Source: Candidatus Blautia intestinavium (GTDB lineage: Bacteria; Bacillota; Clostridia; Lachnospirales; Lachnospiraceae). From it: a stretch of DNA of 54,213 nt. The stretch is taken from assembly GCA_019113745.1 (NCBI GenBank), contig DXGV01000054.1:1-54213 (forward strand). Direction: 5' to 3'. The stretch's first letter is position 1; each line of letters opens with the position of its first letter. Of this stretch, positions 15,145-24,306 are shown in pieces. A program made the translations under genes and the position numbers. Under the pieces are notes generated by a model that was given only the letters and a program-made list of their open reading frames with translations, did not search any database and was not told where the DNA came from.

Positions 15145-16371
15145 ATGACAGTTTGGGAAGAACTGAAAGCCAGAGGGCTGATCGCCCAGGTAACAGACGA
15201 AGAAGAGATCAAAAAAATGGTAAATGAGGGGAAAGCCACCTTTTATATCGGCTTTGATCCTACTGCGGACAGCCTTCATGTAGGCCACTTCATGGCGCTC
15301 TGCCTGATGAAGCGTCTGCAGATGGCGGGGAACCGTCCCATCGCTCTTCTGGGCGGCGGAACAGGAATGATCGGCGACCCTTCCGGAAGAACAGATATGC
15401 GCCAGATGATGACGAAGGAGACTATTCAGCATAATATCGACTGCTTCAAAAAGCAGATGGAAAGATTCATCGATTTTTCCGACGGAAAGGCTCTGATGGT
15501 AAACAATGCCGACTGGCTTCTTGATCTGAATTATGTGGAGCTTTTAAGAGACGTGGGAGCCTGCTTCTCTGTAAACCGTATGCTGGCTGCGGAATGCTAT
15601 AAGCAGAGAATGGAGAGAGGCTTAAGCTTCCTGGAATTCAACTACATGATCATGCAGAGCTACGATTTCTATATGTTATATCAGAAATACGGCTGCAGCA
15701 TGCAATTCGGCGGGGACGACCAGTGGAGCAATATGCTGGGCGGCACAGAGCTGATCAGGAGAAAGCTTGGTAAAGATGCCTACGCGATGACTATTACCCT
15801 GCTTCTGAATTCTGAAGGCAAGAAAATGGGAAAAACCCAGTCCGGCGCCGTCTGGCTTGATCCAAATAAGACTTCTCCCTTTGATTTCTATCAGTACTGG
15901 AGAAATGTGGACGACGCCGACGTTATCAAATGTATGCGTCTTCTTACCTTCCTGCCTCTGGAGGAGATCGACGAGATGGAGAAATGGGAAGGCAGCCAGT
16001 TGAATAAGGCGAAAGAGATCCTTGCCTATGAGCTGACGAACCTTGTCCACGGTGAAGAAGAGGCGAAGAAAGCCCAGGAGGGCGCGCGGGCGCTTTTTGC
16101 GGGCGGCGCCGATACGGCCAACATGCCGTCTACAGAACTTACGGACGACGATTTCCAGGACGGATCTGTAGATCTTATTTCCATGCTGGTAAAGACAGGG
16201 CTTGTGCCTACCCGTTCCGAAGGACGCAGGGCAATCGAACAGGGCGGCGTTTCCATAGACGGTGAAAAGATCACAGATATCAGATATACTGTTTCAAAGG
16301 AGAGCATTCCGGAAAACGGCCTTGTTCTCAAACGCGGAAAAAAGAAATTTCATAAGATACTGACGAAATAG
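15145..16371 (+). CDS. tyrS: Tyrosyl-tRNA synthetase
   Basis: This 408-residue class I synthetase charges tRNA-Tyr. The HIGH-type motif is HVGH at 45-48 and the KMSKS-type motif is KMGKT at 227-231. A C-terminal S4-like RNA-binding region carries [17 protein letters not shown]. The form with KMGKT belongs to the TyrRS subgroup widespread in Clostridia. GGAGG upstream of ATG 15145 is good. Expression is governed by the T-box directly upstream. The gene is followed by alaS after 16 nt, without a visible terminator. Confidence 0.96.
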   Translation: MTVWEELKARGLIAQVTDEEEIKKMVNEGKATFYIGFDPTADSLHVGHFMALCLMKRLQMAGNRPIALLGGGTGMIGDPSGRTDMRQMMTKETIQHNIDCFKKQMERFIDFSDGKALMVNNADWLLDLNYVELLRDVGACFSVNRMLAAECYKQRMERGLSFLEFNYMIMQSYDFYMLYQKYGCSMQFGGDDQWSNMLGGTELIRRKLGKDAYAMTITLLLNSEGKKMGKTQSGAVWLDPNKTSPFDFYQYWRNVDDADVIKCMRLLTFLPLEEIDEMEKWEGSQLNKAKEILAYELTNLVHGEEEAKKAQEGARALFAGGADTANMPSTELTDDDFQDGSVDLISMLVKTGLVPTRSEGRRAIEQGGVSIDGEKITDIRYTVSKESIPENGLVLKRGKKKFHKILTK

Positions 16372-16387
16372 AATGGAGGACGAGATA

Positions 16388-19027
16388 ATGAAAAAATATG
16401 GTGTGAATGAGCTTCGCCAGATGTTTCTGGATTTCATGGAGAGCAAAGGGCATCTGGTACACAAAAGCTATTCTCTGGTACCTCAGGGAGATAAGAGCCT
16501 TCTTTTGATCAATGCAGGTATGGCTCCCCTGAAACCATACTTTACAGGAGCGGAGATCCCTCCCAGAAAAAGAATGGCGACCTGCCAGAAATGTATCCGT
16601 ACAGGCGATATTGAAAACGTCGGAAAAACCGCACGGCACGGAACCTTTTTTGAAATGCTGGGGAATTTTTCCTTTGGCGATTATTTTAAAAGAGAAGCCC
16701 TTACCTGGTCCTGGGAATTTCTTACAGAGGTAGTCGGACTGGATCCGGAACGTCTGTATCCTTCTGTTTATCTGGATGACGACGAAGCTTTTGATATCTG
16801 GAACAAAGAGATCGGGATTCCGGCGGAGAGGATCTTCCGTTTTGGCAAAGAGGATAATTTCTGGGAACACGGCGCAGGTCCCTGCGGCCCCTGTTCAGAA
16901 ATTTATTATGACCGTGGTGAAAAATACGGCTGCGGAAAACCGGATTGTACAGTAGGCTGTGACTGCGACCGTTATATGGAAGTATGGAACGACGTGTTTA
17001 CCCAGTTCGAGAACGACGGAAACGGAAACTATACAGAGCTGACGCAGAAGAACATAGATACCGGAATGGGTCTGGAACGTCTGGCAGTAGTTGTTCAGAA
17101 CGTGGATTCCATTTTTGACGTGGATACCATCTGCTCTCTGCGCAACCTTGTAAGCAAAATCTCCGGGAAGGAATATGGAAAGGTTTACGATGATGACGTT
17201 TCCATCCGACTGATCACAGACCATATCCGTTCCGCCACATTTATGATCTCCGACGGTATTATGCCCACCAATGAGGGCAGAGGCTACGTGCTCCGCCGTC
17301 TGATCCGGCGCGCGGCCCGCCATGGACGTCTTCTTGGCATCCAGGGAACTTTCCTTGCAAAATTAAGCGAGGAAGTGATCAACGGCTCCAAGGACGGGTA
17401 TCCGGAACTGGAAGATAAAAAAGAATTTATCTTTAAAGTACTTACAAACGAGGAGAATCAGTTTAATAAAACCATTGACCAGGGGCTTCGTATTCTTGCC
17501 GACATGGAAGAGGAGATGAAAGCATCCGGAACAAAAGAGCTTTCCTGTGCGGCCGCCTTCAAGCTTTACGATACCTACGGATTTCCTCTTGACCTTACAA
17601 AAGAGATTCTGGCGGAAAAGGGCTGCTGCGTAGATGAAGAAGGTTTCCGCAAAGCTATGGAAGAGCAGAGAGTAAAAGCCCGTACCGCAAGAGAAGTGAC
17701 TAACTATATGGGCGCCGACGCTACCGTTTACGATCAGATCGATCCTTCCGTCACAACTGAATTTACAGGATATGACAGGCTTACAGACGAATCAGAGGTA
17801 ACTGTACTTACTACGGAGGATGAAATTGTCTCTTCTCTGATGGAAGGCCAGAAGGGTACCGTTTTTGTAAAAGAAACTCCGTTTTACGCCACCATGGGCG
17901 GCCAGGAAGGCGATACCGGCGTGATCGAGACCTCAGACGGAAGATTTGTTGTGGAGGATACGATCAAGCTCCGCGGCGGCAAATTCGGACATGTGGGACA
18001 TATGGAATCCGGCATGATCTCCACAGGCGATAAAGTAACTCTTACAGTCTCAGAGAGAGACCGCCGCGATACGGAAAAGAACCACAGCGCCACTCATCTT
18101 CTCCAGAAAGCGTTAAAAACTGTCCTTGGCTCTCACGTAGAACAGAAAGGTTCTCTTGTAACGCCGGACAGACTTCGTTTTGACTTTGCTCATTTCCAGG
18201 CAATGACAGAAGAAGAGCTGGAAAAAACAGAGGCGCTTGTAAATCAGGAGATCCAGGCCGCGCTTCCTGTAGTAACCGATATCATGGATATAGAGGACGC
18301 AAAAAAATCCGGCGCTATGGCTTTGTTTGGTGAAAAGTACGAACAGAAGGTACGTGTTGTGTCCATGGGAGACTTCTCAAAAGAACTCTGCGGAGGTACT
18401 CATGTAAAAAATACAAGTTCCATCATGCTCTTTAAGATCATTTCCGAACAGGGTATCGCAGCAGGAGTTCGCCGTATCGAGGCTTTGACAGGAAACGCAG
18501 TCCTTAAATATTACAAAAAAGAAGAGCAGATGCTGAAAGAAGCCGCAAAGGCTCTTAAGGCTCAGCCTGCCGAGCTGACAGAGAAAATTTTCCACCTTCA
18601 GTCCGAGGTAAAAACTCTTCAGAGCGAAAACGATTCTCTGAAGAATAAACTGGCCCAGGGCGCTTTGGGAGACGTTATGGACCAGGTGAAAGAAGTGAAA
18701 GGTATCAAGCTTCTTGCAGCAAAGGTAGAGGGCGTAGAACCCGGCGCGCTCCGCGATCTTGGCGATCAGTTAAAAGACAAGCTTGGCGAAGGCGTTGTCG
18801 TTCTGGCGGCAGTCAACGGCGGCAAGGTCAATCTTCTGGCAATGGCCACTGAGGCTGCTCAGAAAGCCGGCGCTCATGCAGGAAATCTTATCAAAGGAGT
18901 AGCCGCTATTGTTGGCGGCGGAGGCGGCGGCCGTCCGAATATGGCCCAGGCCGGCGGAAAAAATCCTGAAAAAGTTCAGGAGGCGGTAGACGCGGCGGCG
19001 AAAATTCTGGAGGGACAGCTCCACTGA
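16388..19027 (+). CDS. alaS: Alanyl-tRNA synthetase
   Basis: This 879-residue class II synthetase charges tRNA-Ala and edits mischarged Ser/Gly. The catalytic domain begins MKKYGVNELRQMF. The editing domain holds the zinc-type ligands His566 and His570 (HSATH) and Cys668 and His672 (CGGTH). A coiled coil and a glycine-rich C-Ala domain (VGGGGGGRPNMAQAGG) end the protein. ATG 16388 is chosen because GGAGG sits 8 nt upstream and the family starts there; ATG 16373 overlaps that ribosome site. It follows tyrS in the same transcription unit, so tyrosine T-box control may extend to it. Confidence 0.96.
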   Translation: MKKYGVNELRQMFLDFMESKGHLVHKSYSLVPQGDKSLLLINAGMAPLKPYFTGAEIPPRKRMATCQKCIRTGDIENVGKTARHGTFFEMLGNFSFGDYFKREALTWSWEFLTEVVGLDPERLYPSVYLDDDEAFDIWNKEIGIPAERIFRFGKEDNFWEHGAGPCGPCSEIYYDRGEKYGCGKPDCTVGCDCDRYMEVWNDVFTQFENDGNGNYTELTQKNIDTGMGLERLAVVVQNVDSIFDVDTICSLRNLVSKISGKEYGKVYDDDVSIRLITDHIRSATFMISDGIMPTNEGRGYVLRRLIRRAARHGRLLGIQGTFLAKLSEEVINGSKDGYPELEDKKEFIFKVLTNEENQFNKTIDQGLRILADMEEEMKASGTKELSCAAAFKLYDTYGFPLDLTKEILAEKGCCVDEEGFRKAMEEQRVKARTAREVTNYMGADATVYDQIDPSVTTEFTGYDRLTDESEVTVLTTEDEIVSSLMEGQKGTVFVKETPFYATMGGQEGDTGVIETSDGRFVVEDTIKLRGGKFGHVGHMESGMISTGDKVTLTVSERDRRDTEKNHSATHLLQKALKTVLGSHVEQKGSLVTPDRLRFDFAHFQAMTEEELEKTEALVNQEIQAALPVVTDIMDIEDAKKSGAMALFGEKYEQKVRVVSMGDFSKELCGGTHVKNTSSIMLFKIISEQGIAAGVRRIEALTGNAVLKYYKKEEQMLKEAAKALKAQPAELTEKIFHLQSEVKTLQSENDSLKNKLAQGALGDVMDQVKEVKGIKLLAAKVEGVEPGALRDLGDQLKDKLGEGVVVLAAVNGGKVNLLAMATEAAQKAGAHAGNLIKGVAAIVGGGGGGRPNMAQAGGKNPEKVQEAVDAAAKILEGQLH

Positions 19028-19081
19028 TGAATTCTGTGAAAAATTCTGTGAAAAAGTTTTTGCAAAATTAACCAAAAGCTG

Positions 19082-19111
19082 TTGACGAAAGCAGAGCCCA
19101 TGATATATAAT
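19082..19111 (+). promoter_or_regulatory. Sigma-A promoter of rpsU
   Basis: TTGACG, an 18-nt spacer and perfect TATAAT lie 78 nt upstream of rpsU, giving a leader of roughly 70 nt. Confidence 0.7.
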
Positions 19112-19189
19112 ATAACTCGTGCAAGAAAAATACCCAGACAGTTGTATTTTAGCACAATCTACAACTGGAGGGAGGTTAGGTGTGAGTCT

Positions 19190-19366
19190 ATGTCAAACGT
19201 TATCGTAAAAGAGAACGAGACTTTAGATAGCGCTCTTCGCAGATTCAAAAGAAGCTGCGCAAAAGCAGGTATCCAGCAGGAAATCCGCAAAAGAGAGCAT
19301 TACGAGAAACCAAGCGTTCGTCGTAAGAAAAAATCTGAAGCCGCAAGAAAACGTAAATATAATTAA
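19190..19366 (+). CDS. rpsU: 30S ribosomal protein S21
   Basis: This 58-residue very basic protein has the S21 pattern: [20 protein letters not shown], then [20 protein letters not shown] and a Lys/Arg-rich tail. S21 binds the 30S platform near the anti-Shine-Dalgarno region and helps initiation. The start at 19190 is set by family length. GGAGG (19171-19175) is 14 nt upstream, a long spacing, so the initiation signal is slightly unusual; an in-frame upstream extension would be atypical. It has its own promoter and terminator. Confidence 0.96.
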   Translation: MSNVIVKENETLDSALRRFKRSCAKAGIQQEIRKREHYEKPSVRRKKKSEAARKRKYN

Positions 19367-19374
19367 TTGTGCAC

Positions 19375-19406
19375 AAAAATCCCTGACAATACCGTCAGGG
19401 ATTTTT
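19375..19406 (+). terminator. rpsU terminator
   Basis: A perfect 13-bp stem (19375-19387 with 19394-19406) with a 6-nt loop ends in TTTTT. It lies just after the rpsU stop codon. The remaining gap to the cardiolipin synthase gene is AT-rich with no other feature that I see. Confidence 0.88.
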
Positions 19407-19501
19407 AAGATACTACATTGTTACTTTATTAACAAAATAAAAATGATTTGTAAACAAAATGAAAATCAGCGCTGATATCCAGGGTTGAACGGAGAGAAAA
19501 A

Positions 19502-21064
19502 ATGAATCTTATAATTATGCCCCTGAAAAAAATTGCAAAACTGTTGTTTAACCGGATTTTTTATGTGGCTCTTGCATTGCTTATACAGTTGGGATGGCTT
19601 TTTATTCTTGTATGGCAGCTGGCGGCATATTCCAAATATATTTCCTTCGGTATCACGGTAGTCAGTATCCTGTCTGTTTTATGGATCGTCAATAAGAGGA
19701 TCAATCCCTCCTACAAGCTGGGATGGACGATGCTCATTATGGCGGTTCCGATCTTCGGACTGCTTTTATATATCCTTTTTGGAAAATCAAGAGTAGCCCA
19801 GGAAATCCAGGAACAGTACACACAGGTGAAACAGGAAAGCGTGCCGTATCTTACCCAGGAGAAAAAAGTTTTTGATAAGATCAAGGACAAAGATCCTTCT
19901 GCGGCGGCCCAGTCGAAATATATTTACCAGTATTCCGGTTTTCCTGTTTATGAAAATACAACCGCCGAATATTTCCAGGTAGGCGACGATATGTTTCCTG
20001 TACTGGTAAAAGAGCTGGAACAGGCGGAACACTATATCTATATTGAGTATTTCATCATCAATGACGGAGTAATGTGGAGGACCATTCTTGATATTCTGGA
20101 AAGAAAAGCGGCTGCCGGAGTAGACGTACGTCTGATCTATGATGGCTTCGGCTGCCTGACAACCCTTCCCCACCGCTATGACAGAACACTGCGCGAAAAA
20201 GGCATTCAGTGCAACGTCTTCAATCCTTTCCGCCCGGTGCTGAATATTGTGCAGAATAACCGGGATCACCGGAAAATCTGTGTGATCGACGGAAAGACCG
20301 GATTTACCGGAGGCATTAATCTGTCAGACGAATATATCAATCAGAAGGAGCGCTTCGGACACTGGAAGGATACGGCGGTTATGTTAAAAGGAGAGGCGGT
20401 ATGGAGTATGACAGTTATGTTCCTCCATATGTGGAGCGTAGTCAACCGTACGCCCAATTCTCTGGAACATGAGCCCTATCTTCCGCATACTTACCATCCG
20501 GAACAGTTTGAAGGAAGCGGATACGTGCAGCCCTACAGCGATACGCCTCTGGACGGAGAGGTTCTGGGAGAAAACGTATATCTGAATATCATTAATCGCG
20601 CCAAAAAATACGTTTATATCTGTACGCCTTATCTGATCATCGACAATGAGATGATGACAGCTCTGTGTCTTGCGGCAAAAAGCGGGGTGGACGTAAGGAT
20701 TATGACGCCGGGTGTACCGGATAAAAAAATGGTGTTCCTTCTGACACAGTCTTATTACGAGCAGCTTCTTGAGGCGGGAGTGCGTATCTATGAGTATCAG
20801 CCCGGTTTCCTTCACGCAAAATCTTTTGTGTGCGATGACGAGATTGCCGTGGTTGGTACGATCAATCTGGATTACCGCAGCCTGTATCTGCATTTTGAAA
20901 ACGGTATCTGGATGTATAAAAACGAAGTAATACGGGATATTCTGCAGGATTTTGTGGAAACGCTGAATTACTGCGATCCGATCAGCATAGATTTCTGTAA
21001 AAACAGGAATATTTTTATACGGGGCTTTCAGAGCATCCTCCGCCTGTTTGCTCCAATGCTTTAA
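19502..21064 (+). CDS. cls: Cardiolipin synthase
   Basis: This 520-residue phospholipase D family membrane enzyme condenses two phosphatidylglycerols into cardiolipin. Two N-terminal transmembrane helices (about 15-60) and a further one near 80 precede two PLD motifs: HxKxxxxD at His256, Lys258, Asp263 and again at His438, Lys440, Asp445. The second is followed by GTINLDYRS. The length is typical for Firmicute Cls. GGAGAG upstream of ATG 19502 is adequate. The enzyme uses the product of the pathway that PgsA (7275) begins. Confidence 0.95.
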   Translation: MNLIIMPLKKIAKLLFNRIFYVALALLIQLGWLFILVWQLAAYSKYISFGITVVSILSVLWIVNKRINPSYKLGWTMLIMAVPIFGLLLYILFGKSRVAQEIQEQYTQVKQESVPYLTQEKKVFDKIKDKDPSAAAQSKYIYQYSGFPVYENTTAEYFQVGDDMFPVLVKELEQAEHYIYIEYFIINDGVMWRTILDILERKAAAGVDVRLIYDGFGCLTTLPHRYDRTLREKGIQCNVFNPFRPVLNIVQNNRDHRKICVIDGKTGFTGGINLSDEYINQKERFGHWKDTAVMLKGEAVWSMTVMFLHMWSVVNRTPNSLEHEPYLPHTYHPEQFEGSGYVQPYSDTPLDGEVLGENVYLNIINRAKKYVYICTPYLIIDNEMMTALCLAAKSGVDVRIMTPGVPDKKMVFLLTQSYYEQLLEAGVRIYEYQPGFLHAKSFVCDDEIAVVGTINLDYRSLYLHFENGIWMYKNEVIRDILQDFVETLNYCDPISIDFCKNRNIFIRGFQSILRLFAPML

Positions 21065-21071
21065 AGAAAAG

Positions 21072-21100
21072 TTATATTTTCCGCTTCCCGGCTTTATAAT
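21072..21100 (+). promoter_or_regulatory. Possible promoter of first D,D-carboxypeptidase
   Basis: A perfect TATAAT (21095-21100) lies 30 nt before the start codon. The -35 candidate TTATAT at 17-nt spacing is poor. Confidence 0.4.
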
Positions 21101-21130
21101 AGAGTAGAGTCTTCTTACCGGAGGAATTAT

Positions 21131-22306
21131 ATGGCAAGGAAACAGAAAAAGCTTCTGGTTATCTGTATTCTGCTGCTCTGTCTTCTTTTTCCGGGCGCTT
21201 CTGTTCTGGCTGCCGGGGAGCCTGCTCTTGAAGTGGCCGCTCCCAGTTATGTACTCATGGAGCCGGAGACGGGAGAAGTGATCTGCGGGAAAGAAATGGA
21301 TACCAGAAGAAGTCCGGCAAGTATCACAAAAGTTATGACTCTTCTGCTGATTTTCGATCATCTTAAAGACGGCACGCTGGATCTTGCGGACACAGTAACA
21401 ACCAGCGCTCACGCCAAATCCATGGGCGGCTCTCAGGTTTTTCTGGAAGAGGGAGAGAAGCAGTCGGTAGAAACAATGATCAAATGTATTGTGATTGCTT
21501 CCGGAAACGACGCCAGTGTTGCCATGGCGGAACATATTGCCGGCAGCGAGCAGGAATTTGTCAAAGAGATGAATGAGAGAGCCGCGGGACTTGGAATGAA
21601 AAACACACATTTTGAGGACTGCTGCGGGCTGACAGAGTCTGACAACCACTATACGACAGCTTACGATATCGCTCTTATGAGCAGGGAGCTGATCTGCCGT
21701 TATCCCCAGGTATTGGAATATTCCTCCATCTGGATGGAAAATATTACGCATGTAACCAGACAGGGGAGTAAGGAATTCGGGCTTACAAATACGAATAAGA
21801 TGATCCGCACCTATGAGGGATGCGTGGGACTGAAGACAGGAAGCACCAGCAAAGCGAAATTCTGTCTTTCCGCCGTAGCTGAGAGAAAGGGGATTTCCCT
21901 GATTGCTGTAGTCATGGCGTCCCCGGATTCCAGAACAAGACAGAAAGACGCCGCGGCCCTTTTGGACTATGGATTTGCCAGGTGTTCTCTGTACACAGAT
22001 GAAAATCCAGGCTCACTTCCCAACATGAAAGTAAAAAAAGGCGTAGCTTCAGAGGTTCCCCTGAAATATGAAGGCACTTTCCGGTATCTGGATACAGAAG
22101 GAAGGCCTGTGACCGATGTGACGAAGAAGAGGATTCTTCCTTCCGAAACGATGGCTCCGGTGAAAAAAGGCGAACAGGCAGGTGAACTGATCTATTACCG
22201 GGACGGACAGGAACTTGGAAAGCTTCGTATCCTTTACGGAGAAGACGTAGCAAAGGCCGGATATTCCCACTGCCTGAAAAAAGTTCTGGACGGTTTATGG
22301 CTGTAG
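21131..22306 (+). CDS. D-alanyl-D-alanine carboxypeptidase (PBP5/DacF type)
   Basis: This 391-residue low-molecular-weight PBP trims the terminal D-Ala from peptidoglycan stem peptides. A signal peptide lies at 1-28 (hydrophobic 8-21, cleavage near VLAA). The active-site motifs are in the usual order: SITK with Ser64 and Lys67, SGN at 124-126, KTG at 235-237. A C-terminal beta domain follows (about 275-380) with no obvious amphipathic anchor. GGAGG precedes ATG 21131. A second gene of the same family lies at 26627; the two diverge enough to suggest different growth or sporulation roles. Confidence 0.94.
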   Translation: MARKQKKLLVICILLLCLLFPGASVLAAGEPALEVAAPSYVLMEPETGEVICGKEMDTRRSPASITKVMTLLLIFDHLKDGTLDLADTVTTSAHAKSMGGSQVFLEEGEKQSVETMIKCIVIASGNDASVAMAEHIAGSEQEFVKEMNERAAGLGMKNTHFEDCCGLTESDNHYTTAYDIALMSRELICRYPQVLEYSSIWMENITHVTRQGSKEFGLTNTNKMIRTYEGCVGLKTGSTSKAKFCLSAVAERKGISLIAVVMASPDSRTRQKDAAALLDYGFARCSLYTDENPGSLPNMKVKKGVASEVPLKYEGTFRYLDTEGRPVTDVTKKRILPSETMAPVKKGEQAGELIYYRDGQELGKLRILYGEDVAKAGYSHCLKKVLDGLWL

Positions 22307-22316
22307 CAGGAACCTT

Positions 22317-22346
22317 TTGACAAAAGCGGCGGGAGAGAGGTATAAT
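22317..22346 (+). promoter_or_regulatory. Sigma-A promoter of molybdopterin-binding gene
   Basis: Perfect TTGACA and perfect TATAAT are separated by 18 nt, 50 nt upstream of the start codon at 22396. Confidence 0.75.
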
Positions 22347-22395
22347 AGCCACTGAATAACCAGCGGAATGCAAGTGTCTTGAGAGGGTAAGGTCT

Positions 22396-23424
22396 ATGAA
22401 AGAAATTCGCACAGAAGATGCTGTGGGGCATATTTTATGCCACGATATCACACAGATCATTAAAGATAAAAAGAAAGGCGTCCTTTTTAAAAAAGGGCAT
22501 ATTGTACAGGAGGAAGATATCCCGGCCCTGCTTTCTGTGGGAAAGGAGCATCTCTTTGTCTGGGAAAAAAGAGAAGGCATCCTTCATGAAAACGAAGGCG
22601 CGCAGATCCTTTATAAAATCTGCGCCGGAAACAATATGCACGGCACAGACGTCAGCGAGGGCAAGATCGAAGTGATAGCCGACTGCGACGGACTGTTAAA
22701 AATACGCCGCGACGCTCTTATGAGGATTAACAGCCTGGGAGAAATGATGATTGCTTCCAGACATGGAGATTTTTCGGTAAAAAAGGGCGATAAAATCGCG
22801 GGAACAAGAATCATTCCTCTTGTGATCGAGAAGGAAAAAATGGACCGGGCAGAAGCGGAAGCGGGAAATGAGCCTGTTTTTTCCATTCTTCCTTTTAATG
22901 CAAAGAAAACGGGAATCGTAACCACCGGAAGCGAAGTCCGGAAAGGCCTTATAAAAGATACCTTTACTCCTGTGCTGAGGGATAAACTGGCCGAATATCC
23001 GGGCGAGGTCATCGGGCAGACTACTCCGGGCGACGACAGAAAGCAGATTACGGAAGATATTCTCCATTTTATTGAAATGGGCGCGGATATGGTGATCTGC
23101 AGCGGCGGCATGAGCGTAGACCCTGACGACAGGACGCCGGGAGCCATCAAAGATACAGGAGCAAGGATCGTTACCTATGGAGCCCCTGTGCTGCCGGGAG
23201 CTATGCTTCTTCTTGCGTACTATCAGAATGGAGAGAAGACAGTTCCTGTTCTTGGCCTTCCGGGGTGTGTCATGTATGCAAAACGGACGGTATTTGATCT
23301 TATCCTCCCAAGGCTTATGGCAGATGATCCTGTAAAGGCAGAAGAAATCGCCGCTCTGGGAGAGGGAGGGCTTTGCCTTAGCTGTTCTGTCTGTACTTTC
23401 CCCAACTGTGGATTCGGCAAGTAG
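22396..23424 (+). CDS. Molybdopterin-binding (MoeA/MogA-like) protein with C-terminal cysteine cluster
   Basis: This 342-residue protein has an N-terminal MoeA-like region (about 1-170) and a molybdopterin-binding MoCF-type domain from about 175: GIVTTGSEV, TTPGDD, CSGGMSVDPDDRTPGA and VLGLPGC. These are the residues that hold molybdopterin in MoeA and MogA. The family may help insert molybdenum into a cofactor, or act on a related nucleotide. The last 16 residues contain Cys327, Cys330, Cys333 and Cys338 (CX2CX2CX4C), which could bind a metal or Fe-S cluster. No molybdoenzyme genes are nearby in this window. Confidence 0.85.
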   Translation: MKEIRTEDAVGHILCHDITQIIKDKKKGVLFKKGHIVQEEDIPALLSVGKEHLFVWEKREGILHENEGAQILYKICAGNNMHGTDVSEGKIEVIADCDGLLKIRRDALMRINSLGEMMIASRHGDFSVKKGDKIAGTRIIPLVIEKEKMDRAEAEAGNEPVFSILPFNAKKTGIVTTGSEVRKGLIKDTFTPVLRDKLAEYPGEVIGQTTPGDDRKQITEDILHFIEMGADMVICSGGMSVDPDDRTPGAIKDTGARIVTYGAPVLPGAMLLLAYYQNGEKTVPVLGLPGCVMYAKRTVFDLILPRLMADDPVKAEEIAALGEGGLCLSCSVCTFPNCGFGK

Positions 23425-23464
23425 TTTCTGCCTTTTTCCAAATAGCAAATTATAGAGGAAAAGT

Positions 23465-24262
23465 ATGAAAACATTTAAAACTAAAAACTATTATATTCCC
23501 ACAAAAAAGCTGAAAGGCAAACACTCTGTAAAGCTGGCCTTCCTCTCTGATCTCCACGGCCTGATGTTCGGAAAAGAAAACGAAGAACTGTTGCGCCGGA
23601 TCATCCTCGGAGCGCCGGATGCGGTGCTGATCGGAGGCGATATGGCGTACAGCAGCAACGAGGATACTCTGGAGATGACAACCGGTTTTCTCTGCCGGCT
23701 GGCGGAAAAACTTCCGGTATATTATGCGCTGGGAAATCATGAAAGCCGTATGATGGCGGATCCTGAAATGCAGGAGAAATATTTCAAATTTGAAGATCTT
23801 CTTTCAGAAGCGGGAATCTGTTTTCTCCACAACCGGCACGTTTCCATGAAAATCCATGGAACAGATTTTGTATTCTACGGTCTGGAGCTTCCCATGGAAT
23901 TTTACCGGAAACCCAAGCCTCCTTCTTTAAGTCTCAGGGAAATGGAGGCTTTGATCGGTCCTCCTTCCAAAGAGGGGATCCAGGTGCTTCTGGCCCACAA
24001 TCCACGGTATGGAAACACATATTTTTCATGGGGAGCAGATTTGATCTTTTCCGGCCATTATCACGGAGGAGTCGTCCGCTTTACAGAAAACAGAGGGCTG
24101 ATTTCTCCGCATTTTCAGCTTTTTCCCGGGTTTTGCTGCGGAGAGTACAGAAGAGGAAAAAGTCATATGATCGTCAGCGCCGGTCTCGGCGAACATACAA
24201 TTCCTGTCCGTATCCATAATCCCAGGGAGCTTGTCTTCGCAGAATTGCTGACCGGGGAGTAA
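23465..24262 (+). CDS. Metallophosphoesterase (calcineurin-like)
   Basis: This 265-residue calcineurin-fold phosphoesterase uses a two-metal centre. The ligands are visible: Asp29 and His31 (SDLHG), Asp59 (GGDMAYS), Asn91-His92 (GNHES), a histidine in LAHNPRYG, and GHYHGG near residues 198-203. Members in Firmicutes such as YkuE are membrane-linked, but this one has no signal peptide or membrane segment. Substrate unknown. It follows the molybdopterin-binding gene by 40 nt, probably in one transcript, and precedes scpA by 44 nt. Confidence 0.88.
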   Translation: MKTFKTKNYYIPTKKLKGKHSVKLAFLSDLHGLMFGKENEELLRRIILGAPDAVLIGGDMAYSSNEDTLEMTTGFLCRLAEKLPVYYALGNHESRMMADPEMQEKYFKFEDLLSEAGICFLHNRHVSMKIHGTDFVFYGLELPMEFYRKPKPPSLSLREMEALIGPPSKEGIQVLLAHNPRYGNTYFSWGADLIFSGHYHGGVVRFTENRGLISPHFQLFPGFCCGEYRRGKSHMIVSAGLGEHTIPVRIHNPRELVFAELLTGE

Positions 24263-24306
24263 GACGGACAGAAATAGCGGGAAATTATGGAAATTATGGA
24301 TGAATT

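Noticed and set aside
20384-21751. Long minus-strand open frame (455 codons) across the cls and carboxypeptidase genes
   Set aside because: It is antisense to two well-supported genes, shows no family motif, and spans the boundary between them. It reflects codon bias of the plus strand.
22396-23424. Calling this gene cinA or moeA
   Set aside because: It lacks the amidase domain of CinA, and its domain order and C-terminal cysteines differ from standard MoeA.
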